DNA of 64,000 nt from Umezawaea sp049997955 (GTDB taxonomy: Bacteria; Actinomycetota; Actinomycetes; Mycobacteriales; Pseudonocardiaceae), in assembly GCA_049997955.1 (NCBI GenBank), contig JAEBDY010000011.1, positions 62,001 to 126,000 on the forward strand. The letters are read 5' to 3'. This document shows positions 1 to 8,719 of the stretch, one piece after another. How positions within the stretch are numbered: the first letter of the stretch is position 1; the number at the start of each line of letters is the position of its first letter. The notes under the pieces were generated by a model. The model searched no databases and was not told where the DNA came from. It was given only the letters and a program-made list of their open reading frames with translations. Position numbers and translations under genes: made by a program.

Positions 1-1
1 T

Positions 2-493
2 GTGTCGCTGCTGATCAACAACGCGGGCTCGTCCACCGGAGCCTCGGTGCTGACCGGGCCGCTGGAGGACATCCGCCTGGAGATGGACACCCACTACTTC
101 GGCACGCTGGCCGTGACCAGGGCGTTCGCGCCCCAGCTCGCCGCGCGGGGCGGTGGCGCCGTGCTGAACGTGCTGTCGGTGCTGTCCTGGGTCACCCTGC
201 CGGGCTCCAGCGCCTACTCGGCGGCGAAGTCGGCCGAGTGGTCGCTCACCAACGCGCTGCGCCTCGCGCTGGCGGAGCAGGGCACCCGGGTCAGCTCGCT
301 GCACGTGGGCTACATGGACACGGACATGGTCGCGGGCGTCGACGCGCCGAAGCACGCCCCGGCCGACATCGCCGCGATCGCGCTGGACGGGATCGAGGCC
401 GACCAGGACGAGATCGTGGCCGACGAGCTGAGCCGCCAGGTCCAGGCGAACCTGGCGGGCGGGGTCGCCGCGCTCTACCCGCGGTCGGCCTGA
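2..493 (+). CDS. Short-chain dehydrogenase/reductase, 5' end cut by window edge
   Basis: The reading frame is open at the left edge and continues to TGA at 491-493, so only the C-terminal 160 or so residues are visible. The visible part opens with INNAG, the NNAG strand-4 motif that normally lies near residue 85-90 of a classical SDR, and carries SSAYSAAK, which holds the catalytic Tyr and Lys. The Rossmann glycine motif must lie outside the window. The GTG at position 2 is therefore probably an internal codon. It is an NAD(P)-dependent oxidoreductase of unknown substrate. Its last 19 bases overlap the convergent HxlR gene. Confidence 0.85.
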   Translation: MSLLINNAGSSTGASVLTGPLEDIRLEMDTHYFGTLAVTRAFAPQLAARGGGAVLNVLSVLSWVTLPGSSAYSAAKSAEWSLTNALRLALAEQGTRVSSLHVGYMDTDMVAGVDAPKHAPADIAAIALDGIEADQDEIVADELSRQVQANLAGGVAALYPRSA

Positions 494-855
494 GCGTCGA
501 ACGCGTCCCGCGCCGTCAGCACCTCGGGGATGTGCTCCTCCGCCCACAGCCGGAGCGCGTCCAGCGGGCCGTGCAGCGTGTGCCCGAGCGGGGTCAGCTC
601 GTACTCGACCCTGGGCGGCACCTCCGCGTAGGCGGTGCGCCGCAGCAGCCCGTCGCGTTCGAGGTCGCGCAGCGTCGAGGTGAGCACCTTGCCGCTGATG
701 CCGTCCAGCGCCTCGCGGACCTCGCCGAATCGCCGGGGGCCGTCGGCGAGCGCGATCACGATCATCGCGGTCCACTTGTTCGCGATGCGCGCCAGCGACG
801 TGCGCGACGGGCAAGTCCGGGACAGCACGTCCCACTGCGGTGACATAGCTCGCAT
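475..855 (-). CDS. HxlR-family winged-helix transcriptional regulator
   Basis: 126 residues, the usual length for the family. A conserved Cys near residue 15 (SRTCPSR) precedes a winged helix (NKWTAMIVIAL, RRFGEVREAL, ISGKVLTSTLRDLERDGLL) and the wing (PPRVEYELTPLG). The ATG at 853-855 was chosen; a second ATG at 844-846 is also possible. HxlR proteins sense thiols, aldehydes or quinones and often control an adjacent divergent gene. Here the divergent neighbour is the SnoaL-like gene at 935, and two overlapping palindromes lie between them. Confidence 0.9.
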   Translation of the reverse strand: MRAMSPQWDVLSRTCPSRTSLARIANKWTAMIVIALADGPRRFGEVREALDGISGKVLTSTLRDLERDGLLRRTAYAEVPPRVEYELTPLGHTLHGPLDALRLWAEEHIPEVLTARDAFDAQADRG

Positions 856-866
856 CCGTCCAATGG

Positions 867-889
867 TTACCTTGAGGTAATTGATTACC
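867..889. promoter_or_regulatory. Two overlapping palindromes, likely HxlR operator
   Basis: TTACCT-TG-AGGTAA (867-880) and GGTAAT-TG-ATTACC (876-889) are both perfect six-base inverted repeats with a TG spacer, and they share 876-880. They lie in the 79-bp gap between the divergent HxlR and SnoaL-like genes. Position and symmetry fit a dimeric winged-helix repressor such as the neighbouring HxlR. No binding evidence is available. Confidence 0.6.
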
Positions 890-934
890 AAAAGGAACCA
901 TAGCTCCCTGCAACGACAACAGGGAGGCTCCACC

Positions 935-1330
935 ATGTCCGACCAGACCATCGCCGTCGTCCGGCGGTACTTCGACGCGCTCGCCGCGAACGACCTCGAC
1001 ACCGTCGGCGCGCTGCTGTCCCCGGAGGTCGTCTGGCACCAGCCGGGCGCGAACCGGTTCTCCGGCAGGCGATCCGGCGCGGGCGAGGTGTTCGCGATGA
1101 TCGGCTCGATGCTGGAGACCAGCGCGGGCACGTTCCGGATCGACCGGGTCGACCACCTCATGGCCAACGGCGACCTGGTGGCCGCGACCATCCACTTCGT
1201 CGCCGAGCGCGAGGGCGCCGCGCTGGCGTCGGACGGCGTCGACCTGCTGAGGGTCGTCGACGGCGTGATCGTCGAGGCGTGGCTGTTCGGCGCCGACCAG
1301 GCGGCCGAGGACGCCTTCTGGGGCAGCTGA
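935..1330 (+). CDS. SnoaL-like / NTF2-fold polyketide-cyclase-type protein
   Basis: 131 residues from ATG 935, preceded by AGGGAGG about eight bases upstream. The pattern VVRRYFDALAANDLDTVGALLSPEV near the N-terminus followed by WHQPG and alternating strands is typical of the SnoaL_2 branch of the NTF2 fold. Members are small cyclases, isomerases or uncharacterised stress proteins, and no specific reaction can be assigned. It is divergent from the HxlR gene and probably its target. Confidence 0.85.
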   Translation: MSDQTIAVVRRYFDALAANDLDTVGALLSPEVVWHQPGANRFSGRRSGAGEVFAMIGSMLETSAGTFRIDRVDHLMANGDLVAATIHFVAEREGAALASDGVDLLRVVDGVIVEAWLFGADQAAEDAFWGS

Positions 1331-1398
1331 CCAGCCGGTGCGCCACCCGCGGTGGATGATGTGTCCGTCGTGCGGGGAGGTGCGGGCTGAACGCGGTC

Positions 1399-2631
1399 GT
1401 GTCCGTGGTGCTGCTGGTGGCGGTGCTGGCGTTCGCCGTGATCCGGCCTCGGGGATGGCCGGAGGCGGTGGCGGCCGTGCCCGCGGCGGGGGTCGTGCTG
1501 GCGATCGGGGCGATCTCGCCGTCGACCGCGGTCGCGGAGGTCGAACGGCTGGCGCCGGTCGTCGGCTTCCTCGCCGCGGTCCTGGTGCTCGCCCGGCTGT
1601 GCGCGGACGAGGGGCTGTTCGAGGCGGCCGGGTCGCTCATGGCCCGGCTGTGCTCGGGCAGCCCGAAGCGCTTGCTGGGCTCGGTGTTCGGCGTCGCGGC
1701 GGCGATCACGGCCGTGCTGAGCCTGGACGCCACGGTCGTGCTGCTCACGCCCGTGGTGTTCGCGACCGCGTCCCGGCTGGGCGCCCGGCCCAAGCCGCAC
1801 GTCTACGCGTGCACCCACCTGGCCAACTCGGCGTCGCTGCTGCTGCCGGTGTCGAACCTGACCAACCTGCTGGCTTTCACCGCGGCCGGCATCTCGTTCA
1901 CCCGGTTCGCCGGGTTGATGGCGTTGCCGTGGCTGGCCGCCGTGGCCGTGGAGTACGCGGTGTTCCGGATGTTCTTCGCCTCGGACCTCGCGGCGGGCGC
2001 GGACACCGGTCAGCCGGTGGCCTCGCGCCCGGCGCCGAGGTTCGTGCTCGTCGTGCTCGGCCTGACCCTCGTCGGGTTCGCGGTCACCTCGCCGCTCGGC
2101 GTCGACCCGGCGTGGGCCGCCTTCGGCGGGGCGCTCGTGCTGACCGTGCGCGCCCTCGTGCGGCGCACGACCACACCCGCCGCGCTCCTCGGTTCCACCA
2201 GCGTCCCGTTCCTGGTCTTCGTCCTGGCCCTGGGGATCGTGGTGCGCGCGGTGGTGGACAACGGCCTGTCCGACGCCGTCGGCCACCTCATCCCCACCGG
2301 CAGCACCCTGCTCGCGCTGCTGGGCCTGGCGGCGGTCGCCGCGGTGCTCGCGAACCTGATCAACAACCTGCCCGCCGTGCTGGTGCTGCTCCCGCTGGCG
2401 GCCCCCGGCGGGACGGGCGCGGTGCTGGCGGTCCTCATCGGCGTCAACATCGGTCCCAACCTGACCTACGTGGGCTCGCTGGCGACCCTGCTGTGGCGTC
2501 GGATCCTGCACCAGCACGACACCAGTGCCGACCTCGCCGAGTTCACCAAACTCGGTCTGCTCACCGTTCCGGCGTCCCTCGTGCTCGCGGTTCTGGGACT
2601 GTGGGCGGGTCTGTCCGTGATCGGAGGCTGA
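1399..2631 (+). CDS. SLC13/ArsB-like membrane permease
   Basis: About 410 residues with ten or more hydrophobic segments. The twofold NS/NN-containing loops (HLANSASLLLPVSNLTNLLAF in the first half, ANLINNLPAVLVLLPL and GVNIGPNLTYVGSLATLLW in the second) are the hallmarks of the ion-transporter superfamily that contains ArsB and SLC13. The substrate could be arsenite, a dicarboxylate or another anion. The GTG at 1399 is used here, but the clear ribosome-binding site GGGGAGG (1374-1380) is 18 bases away and would fit a CTG at 1387 better. The stop is followed after one base by the next gene, so the two are probably co-translated. Confidence 0.85.
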   Translation: MSVVLLVAVLAFAVIRPRGWPEAVAAVPAAGVVLAIGAISPSTAVAEVERLAPVVGFLAAVLVLARLCADEGLFEAAGSLMARLCSGSPKRLLGSVFGVAAAITAVLSLDATVVLLTPVVFATASRLGARPKPHVYACTHLANSASLLLPVSNLTNLLAFTAAGISFTRFAGLMALPWLAAVAVEYAVFRMFFASDLAAGADTGQPVASRPAPRFVLVVLGLTLVGFAVTSPLGVDPAWAAFGGALVLTVRALVRRTTTPAALLGSTSVPFLVFVLALGIVVRAVVDNGLSDAVGHLIPTGSTLLALLGLAAVAAVLANLINNLPAVLVLLPLAAPGGTGAVLAVLIGVNIGPNLTYVGSLATLLWRRILHQHDTSADLAEFTKLGLLTVPASLVLAVLGLWAGLSVIGG

Positions 2632-2632
2632 G

Positions 2633-3115
2633 GTGGACGTCGTCGTCTGGATCGTCGAAGGCACCTGGCGGGCCTGCGTGCACGCCGCGCGAACCCTCGC
2701 CCCGGCTTCGGCGGGAGTCGTGCTGCTCCACGTGACCGCGCCGGACGTGCCCGGTGCGGCGCACGGCGCGTTCGCGGGCCTGCTCGGCCGCGGCCACCCG
2801 GAACGCGACCCCGGCCACCGGGTGGAGGAGTTGGCCGAGGCCGCCGCGCGGCACCTGCTGAGCGTCGCCGCGGCGGAGTTCGGCCGCCCGGCCACCACGG
2901 TGAACCGCCACGGCCGCCCCGAGGACGAGGTCGTCGCCGCCGCCGAGAACGCGGACCTGCTGATAGCCGCCCGCGACGGCGACCGCACCCGTCCGGGCCC
3001 GAAGAGCCTCGGCCACACCACCCGCTTCGTCGTCGACCACGCGCCGTGCCCGGTGCTTCTGGTGTGGCCGGAACAGGCGCCCGGCATCGCGTCGATCCCA
3101 CCACCGCCCGCGTAG
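2633..3115 (+). CDS. Universal stress protein (UspA) domain protein
   Basis: 160 residues from GTG 2633. The C-terminal stretch GPKSLGHTTRFVVDHAPCPVLLVW matches the last ATP-binding loop and strand of Usp domains, but the middle G-x2-G-x9-G-S motif is degenerate, so nucleotide binding is uncertain. The N-terminus (VVVWIVEGTWRACVHAARTLA) also departs from the usual DGS start of the family. It is coupled to the permease and may regulate or accompany it, as Usp domains often do beside transporters. Confidence 0.7.
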   Translation: MDVVVWIVEGTWRACVHAARTLAPASAGVVLLHVTAPDVPGAAHGAFAGLLGRGHPERDPGHRVEELAEAAARHLLSVAAAEFGRPATTVNRHGRPEDEVVAAAENADLLIAARDGDRTRPGPKSLGHTTRFVVDHAPCPVLLVWPEQAPGIASIPPPPA

Positions 3116-3120
3116 CCGGG

Positions 3121-3165
3121 CCGTCCGGCAGGCCGGACGGGGGCGGACCCGGAGGCCCGCCCCCG
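3121..3165. terminator. Hairpin terminator between convergent genes
   Basis: CCGTCCGGC (3121-3129) pairs with GCCGGACGG (3132-3140). A second GC-rich arm pair (GGGCGG and the following CCGCCC) follows directly. It lies between the Usp gene and the convergent von Willebrand A gene and could stop both. There is no U-tract, as is common in actinobacteria. Confidence 0.6.
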
Positions 3166-3170
3166 ACCTG

Positions 3171-4802
3171 CTACTCCACCACCACCTGGAACTCGACACC
3201 GCCGATGTCGCCGGTCTCGTCGAACTGCACGACGTGCTGGACGAACTCGCCGCGCTGCTCACCCGTGAACGCCAGCTTCGTCTCGAACCGCTCGCCGGGG
3301 TTGACCAGCAGGCCCGCGACGCGGCTCTGCCTCGCGTCGGTCAACATCAGCGCCGTCTCGCCGACCTGCTTGAGGCCGACACCCGCGCCGCCGCCCTGCC
3401 TCCACCGCTCGAACAGCCGCGGCCCGAGGTCGATCACCAGCGTGCCCGCGCCGATGAACGGCTTGGTCGGGCTGGTCACCACCAGGTCGGTCTTGATCGC
3501 CTTGTCGGTGCCGTTGCCGACGGTGAACGGCGCGGTGCCGACCTGACCGGGCTTCACCCGGATCGAGTCCACGTTGCGCCAGGCGATGTTGTTGTTGTTC
3601 TTGGCGTTGAGCACCGTGTTGGAGACCTCGGGGAACGTCATCGGGTCCGTCGCCGACACCCACCGCGCGAGCAGGCAGAAGTGACCCGGCCCCGGCACGT
3701 TCACCCACGGGATCTTCACGACCGTGGCGCCCGCGGGCACGGTGACGCTCTGCTGGCCGATCGACGTCCAGTTGCCGCCGGTGCTCGGGTTCCACACCGC
3801 CGCGCCGCCCTGCGCGGTGTAGTAGACCTTCAGCGTCCCGAGTCCGGGGCCGCTGCCGTACGGGCCGGGGTTGTGCAGCTTGACGTGCACGTAGCTGGTC
3901 GAGCCGACCACCGGCTGACCACCGGGGCAGTCCGCCGTCGTCGGGCACACCTTGATGTCCGGGCTGCTCCACACCGACCCGTTCGGGTTCGGCTCGATCC
4001 CGGTGTCGCTCACCTGGTCGTGCATGAACACGTCGGTCTGCCTGCAGTCGCTCAGGAACTTCTGGATCGCCGTGGCGGTCCCCGACCCGTCCGGCTGCGC
4101 CTGCACGAACGCGCCACCCGTCGTCGTGGCGTAGTTCTGCATGATCGGCACGATCGTCGGGCTGTGGACGTTCGACGTGGGCACGTAGACGGCCGAGATC
4201 TTGATGCCCGCGCCGAGGGCCTCGGTCGCGCGCGTCGCCGCGTTCGCGTTGTCCGTGCCGACCACGTAGTTGTCGTCGAACCCGCCCGGCCGCGCGTCGG
4301 TCACGAGCACGACGAACTTCGTCGCGTTCGATCTCCACACCCCGTTGAAGTTCCCGGTCTGGGGTCTGCCGAGCGCGGGCAGCCGGTTGACCGCGGTGTT
4401 CACGGCCTCGTCCGACGCCTCCGGCTCATTCCCGCCCGCCCCGGCCGCGAGCGTGTTCGTCACGTAGTTGGTGACCGGGCCCGCGTTGCCCGGCGCCAGG
4501 TCGTTCACCACCTTCACGGTGTCCTTGAAGGTCACCAGGCCCAACTGGTAGTCGCCACCGGACGCCGCGACGACGTCGTTGACGATGCTGTTGATGCCGG
4601 TCTTGATGTTGGCGATCGTGCCGCCCATGCTGCCGGTGTCGTCCAGCACGAACGCCACGTCCAGCGGCCCGCACCGGCTCGGCGCCGGTGCGGGGGCCGC
4701 CGTGGTGGCAGGGGCAGCGGTGACGGTGCCCAGCAGGGCCACCGCCACACAGGTCAACGCGCCGAAAGCGCGCCGTCGTCCACGTTGACGAACGGATTCC
4801 AT
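3171..4802 (-). CDS. Secreted von Willebrand factor type A domain protein
   Basis: 543 residues from ATG 4800-4802, chosen because AGAAGAGA lies just upstream; an ATG 36 bases earlier lacks such a site. A signal peptide (about residues 1-35, arginine-rich then hydrophobic) is followed by a vWA domain with a MIDAS-like VLDDTGSMGG near residue 54 and a second-half VTDARPGG. The C-terminal half is beta-rich, with CARDB-like strands. vWA domains bind metal and protein ligands. No partner genes (MoxR, cobalamin chelatase) are nearby, so it is probably a stand-alone extracellular adhesion or scaffold protein. Confidence 0.85.
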   Translation of the reverse strand: MESVRQRGRRRAFGALTCVAVALLGTVTAAPATTAAPAPAPSRCGPLDVAFVLDDTGSMGGTIANIKTGINSIVNDVVAASGGDYQLGLVTFKDTVKVVNDLAPGNAGPVTNYVTNTLAAGAGGNEPEASDEAVNTAVNRLPALGRPQTGNFNGVWRSNATKFVVLVTDARPGGFDDNYVVGTDNANAATRATEALGAGIKISAVYVPTSNVHSPTIVPIMQNYATTTGGAFVQAQPDGSGTATAIQKFLSDCRQTDVFMHDQVSDTGIEPNPNGSVWSSPDIKVCPTTADCPGGQPVVGSTSYVHVKLHNPGPYGSGPGLGTLKVYYTAQGGAAVWNPSTGGNWTSIGQQSVTVPAGATVVKIPWVNVPGPGHFCLLARWVSATDPMTFPEVSNTVLNAKNNNNIAWRNVDSIRVKPGQVGTAPFTVGNGTDKAIKTDLVVTSPTKPFIGAGTLVIDLGPRLFERWRQGGGAGVGLKQVGETALMLTDARQSRVAGLLVNPGERFETKLAFTGEQRGEFVQHVVQFDETGDIGGVEFQVVVE

Positions 4803-5169
4803 CAGTCGTTCTCTTCTCACTCGGGCGGCCGGGTGCAAGGCCCGAACCGCTGCTCCGACCGCGATCGTCGTCCGATCACGTCAGGCAGATCGGTGAGGAG
4901 AACGGAAAATACCGCGAATACGCTTTCTGCTATTGGTTTCGGAAATGGTATGACCCGGCAAAACCGAATGAGAGGACCGTTCGGTCTATTCACTCGAATC
5001 AGGGCGCTGAGGTGCGACAAGTCGGCAATGGGGGTGAGTTTTGTCTGGATCGTGTGGAATGAATACCGAGTGTCGTGCGGGGTGCAAGATGTTTCGTCTT
5101 GCCGAGTGATGGGTTCACTCGAATATCCACCACCCCCTCCCCAGGTGTAGTTGTTGACCATGTGTCAAC
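4803..5169. other. Divergent intergenic region between vWA and HNH genes
   Basis: This 367-bp stretch holds the two divergent 5' regions and no convincing gene. It is visibly more AT-rich than its flanks around 4900-5000. An inverted repeat, GTTGAC (5153-5158) and GTCAAC (5164-5169), abuts the HNH start codon and may be an operator. Confidence 0.5.
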
Positions 5170-6822
5170 GTGTGCGTCGTGCGCGCAACTGATGACACCG
5201 GGGTCGAGCTGAACGCCGAGTACGACGTGGTGCCGGACGGCGAGCACCTGGCCCTGGTCCTGCACAGCGCAGGCGGATCGGCGGCAGGCAGTCCTCACTC
5301 CCGCAACCACCAGTACGCACCCGCTTTGACGCTGCTGCTGGCACGGCTGAGCGCCCTGCACGCGGTGCTGGTCTCCGCGTTCGTCGACTCGCGCAACGTC
5401 CAGCACCTCCCCGAGGCGGAACGGGCGTTGATCAGCGCGCCCGTGGAGCTGGACCAGCGGTCCGATCCGGAAGAGTTGCGGCGGGAGCTGACGAGGGCGC
5501 AGGGCCGGGTGGGGCAGCCCGCCGACGCGGCGAAGAGCGGCAACAACAGCAAGCGGATTCGGCTGCGTCTGGCGGTGCCCGGTTTCGCACCCGCCGATGC
5601 TCGACACCTGGAGGTCGACCTCTCCCGCCGATCGAGTGCCACGGCCCCGGTTGCGGTGCAGCGGTCGGCGCCGAGGAACCTGCTGGTGTCCTTCAGCGGG
5701 TTCGGGTCGGACGAGCCCGTGGCGGTCCTGTGGGCCGTCGGTCAGGTGGCCGCCGGGCACGGGCGTCTGTTCGAGCGGTCGGAGTTCACCGACGCCGTGG
5801 GACCGCTGCTCACCGAGTTCGGGCAGGCGGGTTCGGCCCCCGACGAGCTGTTCCGGCAGCTGGCCGCGAGCGCCGACCTGTGGGAGGTGGCCGACGCTCG
5901 GGCGGGCTTCACCCGGAGCGCGGAGAAGCGGCTGCACAGCCGGTGGTTCCGGGCCAGGGTGGTCGACGTCCTCCGCCGCGACCACGTCACCGCGATCGTC
6001 GACTTCGACGGCTTGCTGGCGGAGGTCGGACTGGCCGACCACGGCGACGCGAACGAGACTGCGCTGGACGTCCTGCGCCCCCTGGTGCAGAAGCCGCTCA
6101 CCACGGTGAACGGCAGTCCGAACAAGATCCTCGAAGTCGACGGCAGGAAGGTGCTGGTGGCCACCGGGAGGTCGCCCCGTGGGAGACCGGTGCTCGTCGC
6201 CGACGTCCAGCGGGGCCTGGACCTCTTGAGGGAGAACGGTTCCGTCGGCATCAACCCCGAAGAACTGGGCCACCGCAGCGCGTTCATCGGCGCGGTGCTG
6301 TCCACGCTGCCCGAAGCGCAGGCATCGACGGGACCGGCCGTGGTCACGCTGACCGGTCCCGCCGAGAAGCCCGCGCCCGAGGACCCGACTTACGCCGTCC
6401 TGGACGGGAAGGCGCTGCGCAAGTACCGCAAGGAGCAGAGCGGCCTCCGCCGCGTGCTGGCCGGGAACCGGTCGCACGCCGACTGCGACCTGTGCGGCCA
6501 CGAACTCCCGATGGAAATGCTGGTCGCTGCCCACATCAAGCCGAGGGCGGAGTGCACCGACGAGGAGCGCAACGATCTGCGCAACGTGGCGATGCTGGCG
6601 TGCAGGTTCGGCTGCGACCACCTGTTCGAGAACGGGTACGTGACGGTCGACCACACCGGCCTCGTCGTGGCGTCAGCCGCCGAAGCCGACCGGGCGGGTG
6701 TGGTCGGCGACCACCTCGAGCGCCTGCACGGAAGGGTGTGCACCGCGCACCGCCCGGAGTCGGAGCAGTACTTCGCCTGGCACCGCGCCAACAACTACCG
6801 ACGAGGTCCGGCGACCGCGTAG
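5170..6822 (+). CDS. HNH endonuclease-like protein with long N-terminal region
   Basis: 550 residues from GTG 5170. The C-terminal HNH module shows CDLCGHELP near residue 438, AAHIKPRAE near 455 and ACRFGCDHLFENG near 477, giving zinc-binding cysteine pairs and the catalytic His-Asn-His arrangement. The first 180 residues (RNHQYAPALTLLLARL, VLVSAFVDS, GNNSKRIRLRL) resemble, from memory, the head region of McrA-type HNH proteins that cut modified DNA; this needs a profile search. Another GTG lies nine bases downstream. No methyltransferase is adjacent, which is compatible with a type IV, modification-dependent nuclease. Confidence 0.75.
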   Translation: MCVVRATDDTGVELNAEYDVVPDGEHLALVLHSAGGSAAGSPHSRNHQYAPALTLLLARLSALHAVLVSAFVDSRNVQHLPEAERALISAPVELDQRSDPEELRRELTRAQGRVGQPADAAKSGNNSKRIRLRLAVPGFAPADARHLEVDLSRRSSATAPVAVQRSAPRNLLVSFSGFGSDEPVAVLWAVGQVAAGHGRLFERSEFTDAVGPLLTEFGQAGSAPDELFRQLAASADLWEVADARAGFTRSAEKRLHSRWFRARVVDVLRRDHVTAIVDFDGLLAEVGLADHGDANETALDVLRPLVQKPLTTVNGSPNKILEVDGRKVLVATGRSPRGRPVLVADVQRGLDLLRENGSVGINPEELGHRSAFIGAVLSTLPEAQASTGPAVVTLTGPAEKPAPEDPTYAVLDGKALRKYRKEQSGLRRVLAGNRSHADCDLCGHELPMEMLVAAHIKPRAECTDEERNDLRNVAMLACRFGCDHLFENGYVTVDHTGLVVASAAEADRAGVVGDHLERLHGRVCTAHRPESEQYFAWHRANNYRRGPATA

Positions 6823-7355
6823 ACCGCCGTCCCCACCACCGCCAGCGCCCCGGCCGTCCACCAGGCCGCCGGGCTGTCCGGGGGCTGGAGCATCCACATC
6901 GCGATCCGCACCGGAAGCTCGTCGGAGGGCGGGATGAAGAACGCGATGGCGAACCAGCCGAACGGCAGCGTCCACGCGTACTGGCCGCCGAACGCCGTCG
7001 CCGCCAGTGCGGCGAGGCCCATGAGGCCCGCTGTGTCGCGGAGGACGAAGGACGTGGGGGCCAGGTCGGTGCCCACGGCCTGCAACGCCAGCAGGGACGT
7101 GGCGGTCGCGGTTCCGATGAGCAGCACGTGGGCGGCGCGGCGAGGTGGCCAGCGGATCGCCGCGCCGCGGTCCAACTGGTGGTCCTGGCCGCTGAGGCCC
7201 ACGGCGGCGCACGCGACGGCCGCCGCCAGTGCCAGCGCTCCGGTGCGGAGGTCGCCGCCGTCGGCGGTCAGCCACAGCAGCGTGACCGCGACCGCCACGG
7301 CGGCCAGTGACGTCGGCACCTGGCGGGAGCGGGCGTAGAGGGTCAGCCACCTCAC
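6795..7355 (-). CDS. Small membrane protein of the ABC exporter operon
   Basis: 186 residues from GTG 7353-7355, overlapping the stop of the upstream permease gene by GTGA, so it is translationally coupled. Several hydrophobic segments (SLAAVAVAVTLLWL, GALALAAAVACAAVGLSG, LLIGTATATSLLAL, FGWFAIAFFIPP, GALAVVGTAVYAVAG) suggest four to six membrane passes. I do not recognise the family. As the last gene of a sigma/anti-sigma/ABC operon it is probably an accessory subunit. Its 3' end overlaps the convergent HNH gene by 28 bases. Confidence 0.7.
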   Translation of the reverse strand: MRWLTLYARSRQVPTSLAAVAVAVTLLWLTADGGDLRTGALALAAAVACAAVGLSGQDHQLDRGAAIRWPPRRAAHVLLIGTATATSLLALQAVGTDLAPTSFVLRDTAGLMGLAALAATAFGGQYAWTLPFGWFAIAFFIPPSDELPVRIAMWMLQPPDSPAAWWTAGALAVVGTAVYAVAGPRR

Positions 7356-8719
7356 GGGGTGGCCGTTCCGGTGAGCGCGGCCAGCTGGTCACCCTCGCAG
7401 GACAGCGCGGCCGAGCGCAGGGCGGCGACTCGGGTGCGCTGCTCGTCGGCGGGCAGGGCGCGCAGGGCGTCCCAGGTCCGCGTCATGGCGTTCTTGGTCT
7501 CGTCGTCGTACCAGCCGATGCCGCGCACGGGCGCCAGTTCGCCGATCAGCCAGGCCGCCGCGACGGTGTGCGCCACGGCCTCGCGCTGGACCTCGTCACC
7601 GTGCTCGCCGCTGCCGAAGCAGGACGGCGTGCCCGCGCCGGACAGGATGCTGCGCTTGAGGGTGTCGTCCCCGACCAGGTCGAAGCGCCAGTCGCCGAAG
7701 TCCACGGGCACGACGTCCGGCGTGCGGGTCCGTGGTCCGGTGACCGGTTGGCCCTCCGTCGTCTCGCGGACCGAGGTCGGCGGGTCGGGGAGCTTGTCCA
7801 GCAGGCGCAGCGCTTCCTCGGCCGGACCGGCCAGCACCGCCAGCCTCGCCTCGTGGATCTTCGTGACGCACACCTGGCCCCGGCACACCAGGACCGTGGC
7901 GGCCTGGTTGGTGACGTGCGTCCGGGCGGGCATGATCGCGACGGCGAGCACGCCGGTCAGCGCCAGCGGCAGCAGGGCGAGCAGGCGGCCGCGCAGCGCG
8001 GTCGAGGCGGCCAGCAGGACACCGGTGGCGGTCATGCCCGCGAACCAGATCGCCTGGCCGGTGCTGGCCGATCCGGCGACGACGGTGAACACGTCGCGCA
8101 CGGAGGGCAGCGCGGGCGACAGCAGCGCCACCTGGTTGGGCACCGAGCCGCTCGCCCTGGACAGCGGATCACCGGACAGCACCAGGAACGCCGTCGCCAC
8201 GAGCGATCCGACGGCGAGCAGCGGAGGCGTCAGCACCGACGGGAACGTGCGGCTCACGCCCATGCCGAGCGCGGCCCCCGCCACCAGTGCCAGCGCGCCG
8301 ACCAGGACGGTCGGCACCCAGCCGAGGTGGAAGAACCCGTCGTTGGCGACGACCTGCACGGCCGCCACGGCGAACACCACCATGTAGGCGACCACCATGG
8401 TGATCGCCGCCGCGCCCGCCGTCTTGGCCGAGCGGTGCCCGGCGGGCCGCGGGGTGGTCGAGAGCAGCTCGTCCATCCTGGACCGGTGGTCGCGGAGCCC
8501 TTGCAGCGCACCGGCTCCGACCGCGATCGGCCACAGGAACGTCAGCACGTACCGCTCCCACCGCGCGGCGGACGTCCACTGCGCGATCCAGCTCTCCGGA
8601 CCCTTCCACCACGGGCCGCTGAGCAGGTACAGGAAGCCGAGCGTGATCACCACGATCACCAGCCCCACCCAGGGAGCGGTGGAACGGCGGAGTTCGATGC
8701 CGAGGATTCGACGGTTCAC
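7352..8719 (-). CDS. ABC-2 type exporter permease with extracytoplasmic C-terminal part
   Basis: About 455 residues from GTG 8717-8719, which overlaps the ATPase stop as GTGA; a second GTG three bases upstream is equally possible. The N-terminal half has six or so membrane segments (WVGLVIVVITLGFLYLLSG, YVLTFLWPIAVGAGA, AAITMVVAYMVVFAVAAV, GWVPTVLVGALALVAGAALGMG and others) and a DHRSRMDELLSTTPRPA loop typical of ABC-2 permeases. The C-terminal 190 residues after the last segment (VLVCRGQVCVTKIHEAR onward) are soluble and carry two close cysteines. It is presumably the membrane partner of the ATPase upstream. Confidence 0.8.
   Translation of the reverse strand: MNRRILGIELRRSTAPWVGLVIVVITLGFLYLLSGPWWKGPESWIAQWTSAARWERYVLTFLWPIAVGAGALQGLRDHRSRMDELLSTTPRPAGHRSAKTAGAAAITMVVAYMVVFAVAAVQVVANDGFFHLGWVPTVLVGALALVAGAALGMGVSRTFPSVLTPPLLAVGSLVATAFLVLSGDPLSRASGSVPNQVALLSPALPSVRDVFTVVAGSASTGQAIWFAGMTATGVLLAASTALRGRLLALLPLALTGVLAVAIMPARTHVTNQAATVLVCRGQVCVTKIHEARLAVLAGPAEEALRLLDKLPDPPTSVRETTEGQPVTGPRTRTPDVVPVDFGDWRFDLVGDDTLKRSILSGAGTPSCFGSGEHGDEVQREAVAHTVAAAWLIGELAPVRGIGWYDDETKNAMTRTWDALRALPADEQRTRVAALRSAALSCEGDQLAALTGTATP

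Noticed and set aside
475..3087. 870-residue minus-strand open frame
   Set aside because: Only its last 126 residues form a protein (HxlR). The rest is the antisense shadow of the SnoaL-like, permease and Usp genes and is full of low-complexity Arg/Gln/His.
4817..5161. 114-codon minus-strand frame upstream of the vWA gene
   Set aside because: It lies in the AT-richer promoter gap, has no Shine-Dalgarno site or codon bias, and would overlap the inverted repeat before the HNH gene.
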